The position numbers and the translations under genes were made by a program. Positions 33,698 to 43,297 of a stretch of DNA of 64,000 nt are shown in pieces. The notes under the pieces are model-generated. The model ran no database searches. It was not told where the DNA came from and was given only the letters and a program-made list of their open reading frames with translations. How positions within the stretch are numbered: the first letter of the stretch is position 1; the number at the start of each line of letters is the position of its first letter. Origin of the DNA: Mycobacterium bourgelatii (GTDB lineage: Bacteria > Actinomycetota > Actinomycetes > Mycobacteriales > Mycobacteriaceae); the NCBI RefSeq assembly GCF_010723575.1, contig NZ_BLKZ01000001.1, positions 2,232,001-2,296,000 on the forward strand, read 5' to 3'.

Positions 33698-36384
33698 GCG
33701 GGCATCACCCGGCGTTCGTCGGGCCCCCACAGTGGCTGCATGCCGCCGGGCAGTGTCAACTGCGTTGCGGTGATGATGTCGGACAGGTCGCGGAGCTCGG
33801 TGTGGATCGTGCTGAGCAGCTCGGCCAACTCCGACCGCTTTCCGTCCTCGTTGACCTCTTCCAGCTCGGCGGGATCGGATCGGCGCAGGTTGGTGAGGAT
33901 TTCTTCGGCCAACCGCTCCGGCCGTGAGGATCCCGACGAGCTGGGCAGGTTCTTGAGGTTGGTGCGTATCCGGTCCAGCTGGTACACCAGCGACCGCGGG
34001 TTCTGCGCGTCGAACAGCATCAGTTCGGTCACCGCAGCGACGCTGACCTTGCCCAGGGTTCGGCGCCGATAGATGACCGACGATTCGCACGCGACCAGGG
34101 TGGCTTCGGTGATGGCTTGCTCGGCTTCCGGGCTGCGGACGGTGCTCAACGTGTCTTGCAGCAACGCGGTCAACCACAGGCCACGTTCGATGCGTTTGCC
34201 GATGTCCATCATCGTCCAACCCACATCGCGCACCATCGATTCGCTGGCCACGCCCGCCAGCGTCAGCATCCCGGCCAACGTCTGTGCTTGAGCCGATGAC
34301 AGCAACGCATCGGCCTCCGCGAGCGACTGAGGCGGATCGGACTTGTGCGCCACCGCGCGCTCCACGCCGGCCAGCACCATCCACGTGTCGTTGGACAGCT
34401 GGTCACGCACCGCCCTGGCCGCCAGGGCGAGCCCTTCCACCGACTGGGCCAGCGACCCCGGCCGCACCGGGTCGACGGTCATCGACCACAGCGTCGAGGG
34501 GGTGACGGCGATCAGTTCGTGCTTGTCGTGCTTCTGGTCGCCCTCCTGATCGACACCTTCGTGCGGGACGCCGAGGTCGGTTCCGGTGATGCGGCCCAGC
34601 GCCGACATCAGGACCGGCACGCACTCGCTTTCCTCGGTGTCCTGGTGATGCCGGAAGACGTGGTAACGCTCGCGGGTGACGATGAGCAGACGCGCCATGT
34701 TCTCGGCACGCTCGCCGTAACGTCCCATCCAGAACAAGTCGGACAGCACGCGCGGCGAGCTGATCGCCCACGTGCCCGCCCCGGTCTTGGCGGGTTGCAC
34801 CACCGACGGAAGGGTCACCGTCTCGGCCAGCGCCCGCTCGGTGGGTCGGACCCAAACATCCTTCGCGGCAACGGTCTTCAATGTGTACGTGGCGGGTCCC
34901 GGCGCCAGCACGTAGCCCAGCCCGCCGATCATGGGTGCATATCCGCTGCGCTGGGCGACCGTGAACAACCGCATGCCGACCGGCGCCGAGGCCAACACAC
35001 CCGCATGGTCGGACGGCGCCGACGAGAACGTCGGCAACTCCTGACCGACCCACTGCCAGGGCATGCTTTCGATCCGCGCGGCCAACTGGGAAAGCTGCGC
35101 CGACGAAAGGGTCGGCCCGACAAGCGTTTCCCCGCCAGTTGTGGGTTTGATCAGCAGGCGTGAGAGATTGGCCAAGATGTGTGAGCGTTCGTTCGCGATG
35201 CCGCCCCAGTAGACCGGCGCGGTGGGCAGCATCGGGGCTTCCCCGAGCAAACGCTCGGCCAGTTGCGGCAGGAACCGCAGCAGCCCAGGGCTTTCCAAGA
35301 TGCCGCTGCCCAAGGTGTTGACGACGGTCACGGTTCCGCGATGCAGCGCCTCCACCAGGCCGACCACGCCGAGCCTGGAGTCGGCTCGCAGATCCAACGG
35401 GTCCGCGTATTCGGCGTCGACCCGGCGCAACACGACATCGACGCGTTTCAGTGTGCCCAGCGAGCGCATCCACAACTTGCCGTCGCGCACCACCAAGTCC
35501 GCGCTCTCCACCAGCGGAAAGCCAAGCAGTGTAGCCAGATACGCCTGGTCGAACGCCGTCTCGGAAAAGATGCCGGGGCTCAGTACCACCACCACCGGGT
35601 CTTGCGCGACGTCAGGCGCCGCGTCGATCAATGCCAGCCGCAACGCCTGGGCGAATGGCGTCGTCGGCCGGGGCCCGATCCGCTCGTAGAGCTCTGGCAG
35701 CGCGTGGGCGATGACCCGCCGGTCGGCCAGCGCATAACCGGCTCCCGAGGGCGCCTGGGTCCAGTCGGCGTTGACCTGGAAACCGCCGTTCGACAGCCGG
35801 CTGATGTCACAGGCGTGCATGAACAGCTGGTGGTGTCCCGGCACCTGAATTCCGTTGGCGGCGCGGATGTAACCGGGATGGGCGAACAGCAGCTCCGGTG
35901 GCAGGATGCCCTCGAGCAGCACGCGACGGGGCCCGTACAGGTCGGCCAGCACCGCGTTGAGCAGCCGCGACCGCTGCACCACACCGGTTTCCAGCACGTG
36001 CCAGTCGTCGGCCGACACCACCACCGGTAGGGTGTCCAGCGTCCACTGGCCCGGCTCCGCAGAGTCGGCCTCGGTGTAGGTGATGCCGTCGTGGTCGATG
36101 AGGTCGTGCACCACGGAACGCAGCAGATCCAGTCCGGACCTGCCGCGCTCGCCGATCGCGTCGGCCAGCTCCTCCCAGCCCGGCCGGACGTTCCCGTCTC
36201 GGTCGACGAACTCGTCGTAGCCGACGCCCGGACCGTCCCGCAGATCGAAGAGCGCTTCCTGGGCACGGGCGGTGCGATAGCCGGCCAGCAGCCGGTCGAC
36301 GTCGTAGCGGTCGGCGACATGAGACGCGCTCGTGCCGCTGCGCGCTGCCTCCCTGACGGAGGAGGCCATCTCTGCTGAAGCCAT
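33694..36384 (-). CDS. Circularly permuted ATP-grasp / alpha-E fusion protein (Rv2567 type)
   Basis: The 896-residue protein joins a circularly permuted ATP-grasp domain (about residues 60-540; DGPGVGYDEFVDRDGNVRPGW at the front, then VVVLSPG, AYLATLLGFPLVE, NTLGSGILESPGL) to a C-terminal alpha-E helical domain (about 560-880; LFWMGRYGERAENMARLL). ATP-grasp enzymes ligate a carboxylate to an amine with ATP, so a peptide-like bond is the predicted product. Its ATG overlaps the stop of the giant transglutaminase-DUF2126 gene (TAATG), so they are translationally coupled. Substrate and product are unknown. Confidence 0.93.
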   Translation of the reverse strand: MASAEMASSVREAARSGTSASHVADRYDVDRLLAGYRTARAQEALFDLRDGPGVGYDEFVDRDGNVRPGWEELADAIGERGRSGLDLLRSVVHDLIDHDGITYTEADSAEPGQWTLDTLPVVVSADDWHVLETGVVQRSRLLNAVLADLYGPRRVLLEGILPPELLFAHPGYIRAANGIQVPGHHQLFMHACDISRLSNGGFQVNADWTQAPSGAGYALADRRVIAHALPELYERIGPRPTTPFAQALRLALIDAAPDVAQDPVVVVLSPGIFSETAFDQAYLATLLGFPLVESADLVVRDGKLWMRSLGTLKRVDVVLRRVDAEYADPLDLRADSRLGVVGLVEALHRGTVTVVNTLGSGILESPGLLRFLPQLAERLLGEAPMLPTAPVYWGGIANERSHILANLSRLLIKPTTGGETLVGPTLSSAQLSQLAARIESMPWQWVGQELPTFSSAPSDHAGVLASAPVGMRLFTVAQRSGYAPMIGGLGYVLAPGPATYTLKTVAAKDVWVRPTERALAETVTLPSVVQPAKTGAGTWAISSPRVLSDLFWMGRYGERAENMARLLIVTRERYHVFRHHQDTEESECVPVLMSALGRITGTDLGVPHEGVDQEGDQKHDKHELIAVTPSTLWSMTVDPVRPGSLAQSVEGLALAARAVRDQLSNDTWMVLAGVERAVAHKSDPPQSLAEADALLSSAQAQTLAGMLTLAGVASESMVRDVGWTMMDIGKRIERGLWLTALLQDTLSTVRSPEAEQAITEATLVACESSVIYRRRTLGKVSVAAVTELMLFDAQNPRSLVYQLDRIRTNLKNLPSSSGSSRPERLAEEILTNLRRSDPAELEEVNEDGKRSELAELLSTIHTELRDLSDIITATQLTLPGGMQPLWGPDERRVMPA

Positions 36385-39300
36385 TACTGCTGAACGGTAC
36401 GCACGCGTCGCATGTCGAGGATGCCCGGCGCGCCGACATCGGTGAACATTCGCGCCTGCTTCTCCTTGATGGCGGAGAGGTCGAGTTTGCCGGGGGTGAA
36501 GCCGGTTGCCTCGAAGCGGCGGGCACGTCGTGATTCGGCTTCCACCGCGTTGATGGGCGGCTCGTCATAGGCGCGTCCACCGGGGTGGGCGACGTGATAG
36601 GTGCAGCCGCCGCGCGATGTCCCGGCGGTCAGGTCGATGAGCTCGAACTGAAGTGGGACGTCGGTGGTGATGGTCGGGTGCAACGCACTCGGCGGCTGCC
36701 AGGCCTTGAACCGCACCCCACCCACGTGGATGTCGGGGTTGTCGGTGGCCAGCAGTGGAACCGGATAACCGTTGCAGGTCACCACATACCGGTGCCGGTC
36801 GGCGCCGATGACCCGGACCTGGACGCGTTCGACCGAGGAGTCGACGTACCGGGCGGTGCCGGTGGCCGTGGACTCCTCGCCGAGGGTGTTCCACGGCTCG
36901 ATCGCGCCGCGCAACTCGATCTCCACGCCGTCGAACACGGCGGTGCCGATCCGCGGGAAGCGGAATTCGGTGAACGGGTCCAGCCAGCTGGTCTCGAACG
37001 GGATGCCGTGTGCCCGCAAGTCGGCGGCGACGTCGGCGATGTCGTGAATCAAGAAGTGCGGCAGCAGGTACCGCCCGTGCAGATTGGCGCCGTGGCGAAT
37101 GAGCGGAGCACGCAGCGGCTGCTCCCAGAACCACGCCACCAGCGAACGCACCAGCAATGACTGCACCATCGCCATCCGCAGATGCGGTGGCATCTCGAAA
37201 CCGCGCAACTCCAACAGACCCAACCGCCCGCGGGGACCTTCGGGGCTGTACAGCTTGTCGATGCAGAACTCGGCGCGGTGGGTGTTGCCGGTGATGTCGG
37301 TCAACAGGTGCCGCAGGGCGCGGTCGGTGACCCAGGGTTTGGCGGCGAATCCCGCCGATAGCCTGGCAATTTCGGTGAAGGCGATTTCGAGTTCGTACAG
37401 CGCCTCGTCGCGTCCCTCATCCACCCGCGGTGCTTGCGAGGTGGTGCCCACAAACCGTCCAGCGAACAGATACGACAGCGACGGGTGCCGCTGCCAGTAG
37501 GTCAGCAGTGACACCAACAGATCCGGGCGGCGCAGCAGCGGCGAATCCGCGGGTGTGACACCGCCCAGGGTGATGTGGTTGCCACCGCCGGTGCCGCCGT
37601 GTGTGCCGTCCACGTCGAACGACTCCGTGGACAGGCGGGCCAGCCGGGCCTGTTCGTAAAGCGTCTCCAGTTGCTGCCGTTGTTCTTCGAAACTGGCGGT
37701 CGGAGCGACGTTGACCTCGATGACGCCCGGGTCGGGGGTGATCGTCGTGGACTGCAGGCGCGGGTCCGGTGGGGGACCGTAGCCTTCGATGACAACGGGG
37801 GTATTGTGCTGCGCCGCAGCGACTTCGATGCGGGTGATCAGGTCGATGAAGTGTTCCAGCGCGTCCGTGGGCGGGATGAAGATATAGAGCACGCCGTCCC
37901 GAACCTCGGCGACCATCGCGGTCCGCGGCGCGGTGTCCGGGTCGACCACCACCGCCGCGGCACGGTCGGTCTCCACCAACTGCGAGCGGCCGACGCTGGT
38001 CGGGTCGACGCCGAACGAGGCCGGTGGTGGGTTCCAGCTGATCGCGTTCAACGGCAGCCGGAGCCCGGCGGGCGAATCGCCCTCGGCCAGCACGATGCGT
38101 CCGCGGCGCAGGTGCCAGTCCGCGCTGGCCCAGCCGACGCCGTCCTCTCGTCGGTGCAGTGGCAGCACGTATGCCGCCGGGGCCGTGGTGGATTCGTCGA
38201 GCCGCGCCAGCAGCTTGGCACGAGCTTCTGGGGTGTCCTCCGCGAGGTCCTCGTCCGGGTCCACAGGATCGCCCAGCGGGAGTCGCGCGCTGGCGGCCAG
38301 GCGGGCCAGCGGGTCCTCGTAGGCGGGGCGCACCTGCGTCGCCGGTAGCCCAAGGCCGTCAGCAACCGCGGTAAGCACGCGTTGCGCCGCGTCGTTGTCG
38401 ACCGGCGCGGGCTTGTTGAACCACGGGTCGGCCAGCAACGAGGCGTCGCTCCACAGTGGGCGGCCGTCGGTCCGCCAGTACAGGGCAATCTGCCAGCGCG
38501 GCAACGGTTCTCCCGGATACCAGCGGCCCTGGCTGCGCTGTACCAGCCCCTGCGGCGCCCACTGGGCCTTGAGGCGGGCGGCCAGATCGGAGGCCCGCTC
38601 GCGCTTGTGCGGTCCGTCGGCGGCGGTGCGCCATTCCGGGTCGACCTGGTTGTCCACCGACACGAACGTGGGTTCGCCGCCGATGGTCAGCCGGACGTCC
38701 CCGGCGACCAGGCGTTCGTCGACGCGTCGGCCCACCTCGCAGATCGTCTCCCAGGCCTCGTCCGGGTAGGGCGCCGTGACCCGCGGGTCTTCGTGGACGC
38801 GCGTGACGGTATTGGAGAACTCCAGTACCGAGACGCACGGCTCGGTGCCGCCGCTGATCGGCGCCGCCGACGACGGGTGCGGCGTGGCGGCCAACGGGAT
38901 GTGGCCCTCGCCGGCGAACAGACCCGACGTCGGGTCCAGTCCGATCCAGCCCGCGCCGGGGACATACACCTCGGTCCAGGCGTGCAGATCGGTGAAGTCG
39001 GCGGCCGGTCCCGACGGGCCGTCGAGAGCCTCGACGTCCGACGCCAGCTGCACCAGGTAGCCGGACACGAACCGCGCGGCCAGCCCCAGCTGGCGCAGGA
39101 TCGAGACCAGCAGCCACGCCGAGTCGCGGCACGACCCGATGCCGGTGCGCAGGGTGTGATCCGGCGTCTGCACACCGGGTTCCATGCGCACGCTGTAGCC
39201 GATGTCGGCGCTGATCGCGCGGTTCAGCGCGACCAGGAAGTCGATGGTGCGAGTGCCCGGCGGCACGGTGAAGTTGTCCACCCAGGCGCGCACCAGATCG

Positions 39301-39701
39301 CCTGGGCCCGATCCTTCGCCGTCCTCGTCGACCGGGCGCAGGTAGGGCTCGAGGTCAACGGCCAGCGCCTTGGGGTAGCTCCAGCCGGGCGAAAACCACG
39401 TCTCGGCCCATTCTTCGATGAAGAAGTCGAACGGGTTGATCACCTTCAAATCGGCGATCAAGCCGACCGTGATGGTCAGCTGGCGCATCGGCTTCGGGAA
39501 AACCAGCCGGGCCAGGAAGTTGCCCAGCGCGTCCTGCTGCCAGTTGATGAAGTGGTCCGACGGCTCGACGCGCAGCGAGTATGCCTCGATCGGGGTGCGG
39601 CAATGGGGTGCCGGACGAAGCCGCACGACGTGCGGATACACCCGCACCAGCTTGTCAAAGGTGTAACTGGTGCGGTGCTCCAGCGCAACTTTGATGCTCA
39701 T
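36384..39701 (-). CDS. Transglutaminase-DUF2126 giant protein (Rv2566 type)
   Basis: About 1,105 residues. The N-terminal transglutaminase domain (about 1-285; HRTSYTFDKLVRVYPHVVR) keeps the triad: Cys in GSCRDSAWLLV, His in DLHAWTEVYV and Asp in LDPTSG. The long remainder (DUF2126) includes IGGEPTFVSVDNQVDPEWR, GGGNHITLGG and GRFVGTTSQAPRVDEGRD. ATG at 39701 (MSIKVALEHRT) is the family N-terminus; a start at 39719 would add six residues. It is first in the pair with the ATP-grasp/alpha-E gene. The architecture is that of a conserved bacterial cluster believed to make or modify a small peptide or protein tag, with no confirmed product. Confidence 0.93.
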   Translation of the reverse strand: MSIKVALEHRTSYTFDKLVRVYPHVVRLRPAPHCRTPIEAYSLRVEPSDHFINWQQDALGNFLARLVFPKPMRQLTITVGLIADLKVINPFDFFIEEWAETWFSPGWSYPKALAVDLEPYLRPVDEDGEGSGPGDLVRAWVDNFTVPPGTRTIDFLVALNRAISADIGYSVRMEPGVQTPDHTLRTGIGSCRDSAWLLVSILRQLGLAARFVSGYLVQLASDVEALDGPSGPAADFTDLHAWTEVYVPGAGWIGLDPTSGLFAGEGHIPLAATPHPSSAAPISGGTEPCVSVLEFSNTVTRVHEDPRVTAPYPDEAWETICEVGRRVDERLVAGDVRLTIGGEPTFVSVDNQVDPEWRTAADGPHKRERASDLAARLKAQWAPQGLVQRSQGRWYPGEPLPRWQIALYWRTDGRPLWSDASLLADPWFNKPAPVDNDAAQRVLTAVADGLGLPATQVRPAYEDPLARLAASARLPLGDPVDPDEDLAEDTPEARAKLLARLDESTTAPAAYVLPLHRREDGVGWASADWHLRRGRIVLAEGDSPAGLRLPLNAISWNPPPASFGVDPTSVGRSQLVETDRAAAVVVDPDTAPRTAMVAEVRDGVLYIFIPPTDALEHFIDLITRIEVAAAQHNTPVVIEGYGPPPDPRLQSTTITPDPGVIEVNVAPTASFEEQRQQLETLYEQARLARLSTESFDVDGTHGGTGGGNHITLGGVTPADSPLLRRPDLLVSLLTYWQRHPSLSYLFAGRFVGTTSQAPRVDEGRDEALYELEIAFTEIARLSAGFAAKPWVTDRALRHLLTDITGNTHRAEFCIDKLYSPEGPRGRLGLLELRGFEMPPHLRMAMVQSLLVRSLVAWFWEQPLRAPLIRHGANLHGRYLLPHFLIHDIADVAADLRAHGIPFETSWLDPFTEFRFPRIGTAVFDGVEIELRGAIEPWNTLGEESTATGTARYVDSSVERVQVRVIGADRHRYVVTCNGYPVPLLATDNPDIHVGGVRFKAWQPPSALHPTITTDVPLQFELIDLTAGTSRGGCTYHVAHPGGRAYDEPPINAVEAESRRARRFEATGFTPGKLDLSAIKEKQARMFTDVGAPGILDMRRVRTVQQ

Positions 39702-39787
39702 AACCGCTGATCTCATCACATGATTCAGCGGCCTGCAGCGCGCGCGAGGACGCGCGCACCGCCGAACCGGTTGTTACGCCGTCGGTA

Positions 39788-40879
39788 TCAGGCGTACGGC
39801 TGTCCCGGCGGCGGCCCCGGTGGCGGGCCGGGCGGGAAGCTCGGCGCGGGTCCCGGCTGGCCGATCTCGGCGACATGGCCGCCCGTCAGCTTGCGGTAGG
39901 TGTAGACCTGGATGAGCGAGGCCACGGGTACGCCGACGAGCATGCCGATACCGCACGCGATGTATCCCACCATCACCGCCGCGTATTGCACCAGGTAGGA
40001 CAGCGCGCTCGGACCCAGGTTGGCCCGGACAGTTTCGACGCTGGATTTGATGGCGTTGATGGGCGAGAAGCCTTTGTCAACCGCCGCTACAACGGCGAAC
40101 ATGGCGAAGAAGGCCACGACCAGCGGGCCCACAATGGTGCACGTCACGATCGATGTCGCCAGCGCCACCAGCAGCGTGATGAGCAGCACACCGCCGACGT
40201 TGCGCGGCTTGAAAGCTGTTCCGACGCCCACCTGCCTGCCATCGGCGATATCGAGGGCAGCGGTGGTAAGCCCGGCCTGCATATAGGCCGCCACCAAAAT
40301 TGCGGCGATGCTGCCGAGGATGATGACGATCCAACCGAGTGCGGTGAAGCTACCGGTTGTCGTCGTTTCGTAGCTGCTGCCGTTTCCGAATTCGGTGGTG
40401 ACCGTCTCGGTTTCGTAATCGGCCGTGCCGAAAGCGATGGCGAACGGGATGCCGATGACGGCGCTGAGCAGCAGTCCGTAGACGATGAGCGGCACCACCA
40501 GGGCCGACCAGTGCTGGGTGAACTTGTTCCAGGCCCAGCTGAAGGCGTCCCCGACGCTGAAGTTCGCGCCGAACCCTCCGCCGGGTGGGCCACCAAACCC
40601 GGGCGCGCCGTAACCGTATCCGGGGGGAGGCGGTGGGGGCGCGCTGTAGCCGGGAGCCGTGTAACCCCCTGGGGCGTCCGCGGGAGGCTGGCCGAACGGT
40701 TGGCCCGGGGGAGGGCCGTATCCGGGTGGCGGCGGTGGCGGCGGTGCGCCGTAACCGGGTGGTCCGGGCGGCGGGGGAGGCGCGCCGTAACCGGGAGGTG
40801 GGGGAGGTGGATACCCAGGAGCGCTATGCCTTCCGCTCTCAGGATCGGGGTTGCCTGGGAATTCTGGTGGCTGGCTCAT
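39788..40879 (-). CDS. Pro/Gly/Tyr-rich membrane protein (Rv2560 type)
   Basis: The first about 105 residues are repeats of PPPPPGYGAP type, and the rest contains about five or six hydrophobic segments (DUF975-like, with FSWAWNKFTQHWSALVVPL, then GVLLITLLVALATS and LSYLVQYAAVMVGYIACG). A final Pro/Gly-rich tail ends PPGPPPGQPYA. ATG at 40879 has AAGGAC upstream. Proline-rich cytosolic tails like this often scaffold cell-envelope or signalling proteins. Function unknown. I recall Rv2561-Rv2565 lying between this gene and the Rv2566 homologue in H37Rv; they are absent here. Confidence 0.88.
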   Translation of the reverse strand: MSQPPEFPGNPDPESGRHSAPGYPPPPPPGYGAPPPPPGPPGYGAPPPPPPPGYGPPPGQPFGQPPADAPGGYTAPGYSAPPPPPPGYGYGAPGFGGPPGGGFGANFSVGDAFSWAWNKFTQHWSALVVPLIVYGLLLSAVIGIPFAIAFGTADYETETVTTEFGNGSSYETTTTGSFTALGWIVIILGSIAAILVAAYMQAGLTTAALDIADGRQVGVGTAFKPRNVGGVLLITLLVALATSIVTCTIVGPLVVAFFAMFAVVAAVDKGFSPINAIKSSVETVRANLGPSALSYLVQYAAVMVGYIACGIGMLVGVPVASLIQVYTYRKLTGGHVAEIGQPGPAPSFPPGPPPGPPPGQPYA

Positions 40880-40909
40880 TGCCGTCCTTATTCGCTCGTA
40901 CGCGCGTGC

Positions 40910-40935
40910 GGAACTTAGCAACCCGGAACTTAGCA
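40910..40935. repeat. Direct repeat between divergent Rv2560-like and rarA genes
   Basis: GGAACTTAGCA occurs at 40910-40920 and 40925-40935, a 15-bp spacing close to 1.5 helical turns. It lies upstream of both divergent genes and could be a regulator site. No matching protein can be named. Confidence 0.35.
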
Positions 40936-41029
40936 AAAGAGCGCCCAGAAATCGCGTATTGCCCGCGTCCGAATTTGAGCGCTTCACCCGCTGGCTGCCC
41001 GCCGACCGTAACTGTCGCCGCCGCGTGGT

Positions 41030-42391
41030 ATGCCTGATGACGTGTCCGACGGTCTGTTTGACCTGCCCGGCGACCCGAATACGACCGACCCCGGCCTTGC
41101 CGCACCGCTAGCGGCCACCGCCGGGTCACCGCTGGCCGTGCGCATGCGGCCGGCGTCGCTGGACGAAGTGGTGGGACAAGATCACCTGCTGGCCCCCGGC
41201 TCGCCGCTGCGCCGGCTGGTCGAGGGCTCGGGCGTGGCGTCGGTCATCCTCTACGGCCCACCGGGCAGCGGCAAGACAACGCTGGCGGCCCTGATCTCCC
41301 AGGCGACCGGACGCCGCTTCGAGGCGCTGTCGGCGTTGTCGGCGGGCGTGAAGGACGTTCGTGCGGTGATCGACAAGGCCCGCACCGGTGCGATTCACGG
41401 CGAGCAGACCGTGCTGTTCATCGACGAGGTGCACCGCTTCTCCAAGACCCAGCAGGACGCCCTGTTGTCGGCGGTGGAAAATCGGGTGGTCCTGTTGGTC
41501 GCGGCCACCACCGAGAACCCCTCGTTTTCGGTTGTCGCGCCGCTGCTGTCGCGGTCGCTGATCCTGCAGTTGCGGCCCCTGACGGCCGACGACATCCGCA
41601 CCGTGGTGCAGCGCGCCATCGACGACCCGCGCGGGCTGGCCGGGCGGGTCCAGGTGACGCCCGAGGCCGTTGACCTGCTGGTGCAACTGGCCGCCGGTGA
41701 CGCCCGCCGCGCGTTGACGGCATTGGAGGTCGCGGCCGAGGCGACCGAGCACGTCGGCATCGAGACCATCGAGCAGTCCCTGGACCGGGCCGCGGTGCGC
41801 TACGACCGCGACGGCGACCAGCACTACGACGTCATCAGCGCGTTCATCAAATCTGTGCGTGGTTCCGACGTCGACGCCGCCCTGCACTATCTGGCTCGCA
41901 TGCTGGTCGCGGGGGAGGATCCCCGGTTCATCGCCCGCCGCTTGATGATCCTGGCCAGCGAGGACATCGGCATGGCGGATTCGACCGCGCTGCCGTTGGC
42001 GGTCGCGGCGGCCCAGACGGTGCAGTTGATCGGCTTGCCCGAGGCTCAGCTGACCCTGGCGCACGCCACCGTCTATCTGGCCACCGCCCCGAAGTCCAAT
42101 GCGGTGACCACGGCGCTGGGTGCCGCCATGAGCGACATCAAGGCCGGCAAGGCCGGTCTGGTGCCCGCGCACCTGCGTGACGGGCACTATTCGGGGGCCG
42201 CCGGGTTGGGCAATGCCCAGGGGTACAAGTACGCCCACGACCACCCCGACGGCGTTGTTGCGCAACAGTATCCACCGGATGAGCTGGTTGGCGTGGACTA
42301 CTACCGCCCCACCGGTCGCGGGGTGGAGCGAGAGATCGGCGGCAGGCTAGATCGGCTGCGGGCCATCATTCGGAAGAAACAAGGACGCTAG
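41030..42391 (+). CDS. rarA: Replication-associated recombination AAA+ ATPase RarA/MgsA
   Basis: The 453-residue protein has Walker A GPPGSGKTT (about residues 76-84), Walker B LFIDEVHRF, the sensor segment ATTENPSF, and a C-terminal tetramerisation domain (AGLGNAQGYKYAHDHPDG and PTGRG). It acts at stalled replication forks with single-strand binding protein. It corresponds to Rv2559c. The start is ATG at 41030, though a GTG at 41041 is possible. The gene diverges from the Pro-rich membrane protein and is followed by short tandem repeats. Confidence 0.93.
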   Translation: MPDDVSDGLFDLPGDPNTTDPGLAAPLAATAGSPLAVRMRPASLDEVVGQDHLLAPGSPLRRLVEGSGVASVILYGPPGSGKTTLAALISQATGRRFEALSALSAGVKDVRAVIDKARTGAIHGEQTVLFIDEVHRFSKTQQDALLSAVENRVVLLVAATTENPSFSVVAPLLSRSLILQLRPLTADDIRTVVQRAIDDPRGLAGRVQVTPEAVDLLVQLAAGDARRALTALEVAAEATEHVGIETIEQSLDRAAVRYDRDGDQHYDVISAFIKSVRGSDVDAALHYLARMLVAGEDPRFIARRLMILASEDIGMADSTALPLAVAAAQTVQLIGLPEAQLTLAHATVYLATAPKSNAVTTALGAAMSDIKAGKAGLVPAHLRDGHYSGAAGLGNAQGYKYAHDHPDGVVAQQYPPDELVGVDYYRPTGRGVEREIGGRLDRLRAIIRKKQGR

Positions 42392-42431
42392 CCACGCCCC
42401 AGCCACGCCCCAGCCACGCCCCAGCCACGCC
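42391..42431. repeat. 11-bp tandem repeat after rarA
   Basis: GCCACGCCCCA is repeated about 3.7 times with an exact 11-bp period (starts 42391, 42402, 42413, 42424), beginning one base before the rarA stop ends. It is non-coding. Confidence 0.8.
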
Positions 42432-42432
42432 G

Positions 42433-42492
42433 AACGTCATGCTGGCGCGACCCTCGACGGCCAACGTCGCGCTGGCGTGACGCTCGACGTCG
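42433..42492. repeat. Two imperfect 30-bp direct repeats
   Basis: AACGTCATGCTGGCGCGACC (42433) and AACGTCGCGCTGGCGTGACG (42463) begin 30-bp units that agree at about 24 of 30 bases. They resemble the short GC-rich intergenic elements common near mycobacterial gene ends. Confidence 0.5.
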
Positions 42493-42512
42493 GCGGCGAC
42501 GGGCGCCCCGGT

Positions 42513-43136
42513 TCAGACCAGCTCGGGCACCCGCAGGCGGGCGATCGCCAACTCGAACTCCATCACGTCGATGACCTCGGCGCCCAGGTCCCGAACCCGC
42601 CGGCTGCGCAACTCCGTCGCCTCGTCGCGGTTGCGGGCCATCGCGTCCAAACTGTCGAACGTCGAGCAGGAAACCGCGCGCCGGGTGGACGGGTGGTCGA
42701 CCATCATGCTGGCGCTGCAGAACCCCTCGAGCCGCTCCATCTCGGGCAGCACGCAAGTGCGGTAGAAGTCCAGGGAGCGTCCCAGCTGATCCGGCACCAC
42801 CTTCAGCCAGGTGGCTCGCACGCAGGCACCCTCGTGTGACGGGTGGTCGCGGTGCATCAGCGCGATCTCCCATTCCTCGATCCGAGAGCTGCCGTCGAAC
42901 ATCAGCCCCATGCGGTCGCGGATGGGCGCGACCTTTTCGGCGCTGGCCCGCATCGATTCCAGGGACTCCCATGCGCTGGTGGCTATGCAGACGCCTGACT
43001 GCCGGTCGACCAAGAGCGACAACCCGACGCAGCCGTCGATCTCCTGCAGGGACGGCATCACGACGTTTCGAACATGCGCAATTCCCATGTCGACCGACGA
43101 GGATTGCGCCTGGATGGTGGTAGAGCGCGCGTACAC
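42513..43136 (-). CDS. Starvation-type protein of the Rv2557/Rv2558 family
   Basis: About 207 residues starting VYARSTTIQAQ at a GTG (43136) with a strong AAGGAGGGG ribosome site 8 bases upstream. Two related halves (HVRNVVMPSLQEIDGC and YRTCVLPEMERLEGFCSAS) suggest a duplicated dimeric alpha-beta barrel-like fold. In H37Rv there are two adjacent copies, Rv2557 and Rv2558, and one was reported as induced under starvation; here only one exists. An upstream ATG at 43202 would extend the protein, but the ribosome site favours the GTG. Function unknown. Confidence 0.85.
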   Translation of the reverse strand: MYARSTTIQAQSSSVDMGIAHVRNVVMPSLQEIDGCVGLSLLVDRQSGVCIATSAWESLESMRASAEKVAPIRDRMGLMFDGSSRIEEWEIALMHRDHPSHEGACVRATWLKVVPDQLGRSLDFYRTCVLPEMERLEGFCSASMMVDHPSTRRAVSCSTFDSLDAMARNRDEATELRSRRVRDLGAEVIDVMEFELAIARLRVPELV

Positions 43137-43297
43137 GATCGGCCCCTCCTTGTGTTCAGGGAAGTCGGGGCGGCGCCCCGGTGGCGCCACCGGTCCCACC
43201 AAATACCTTCCTCTTACCGCTGCGCCCTGGCAATGATGCTTGGGGGTTCTTGTATTGGATTGGCAGGCCGACGAGCCCCCACCGTAGGCTTGTTTGG

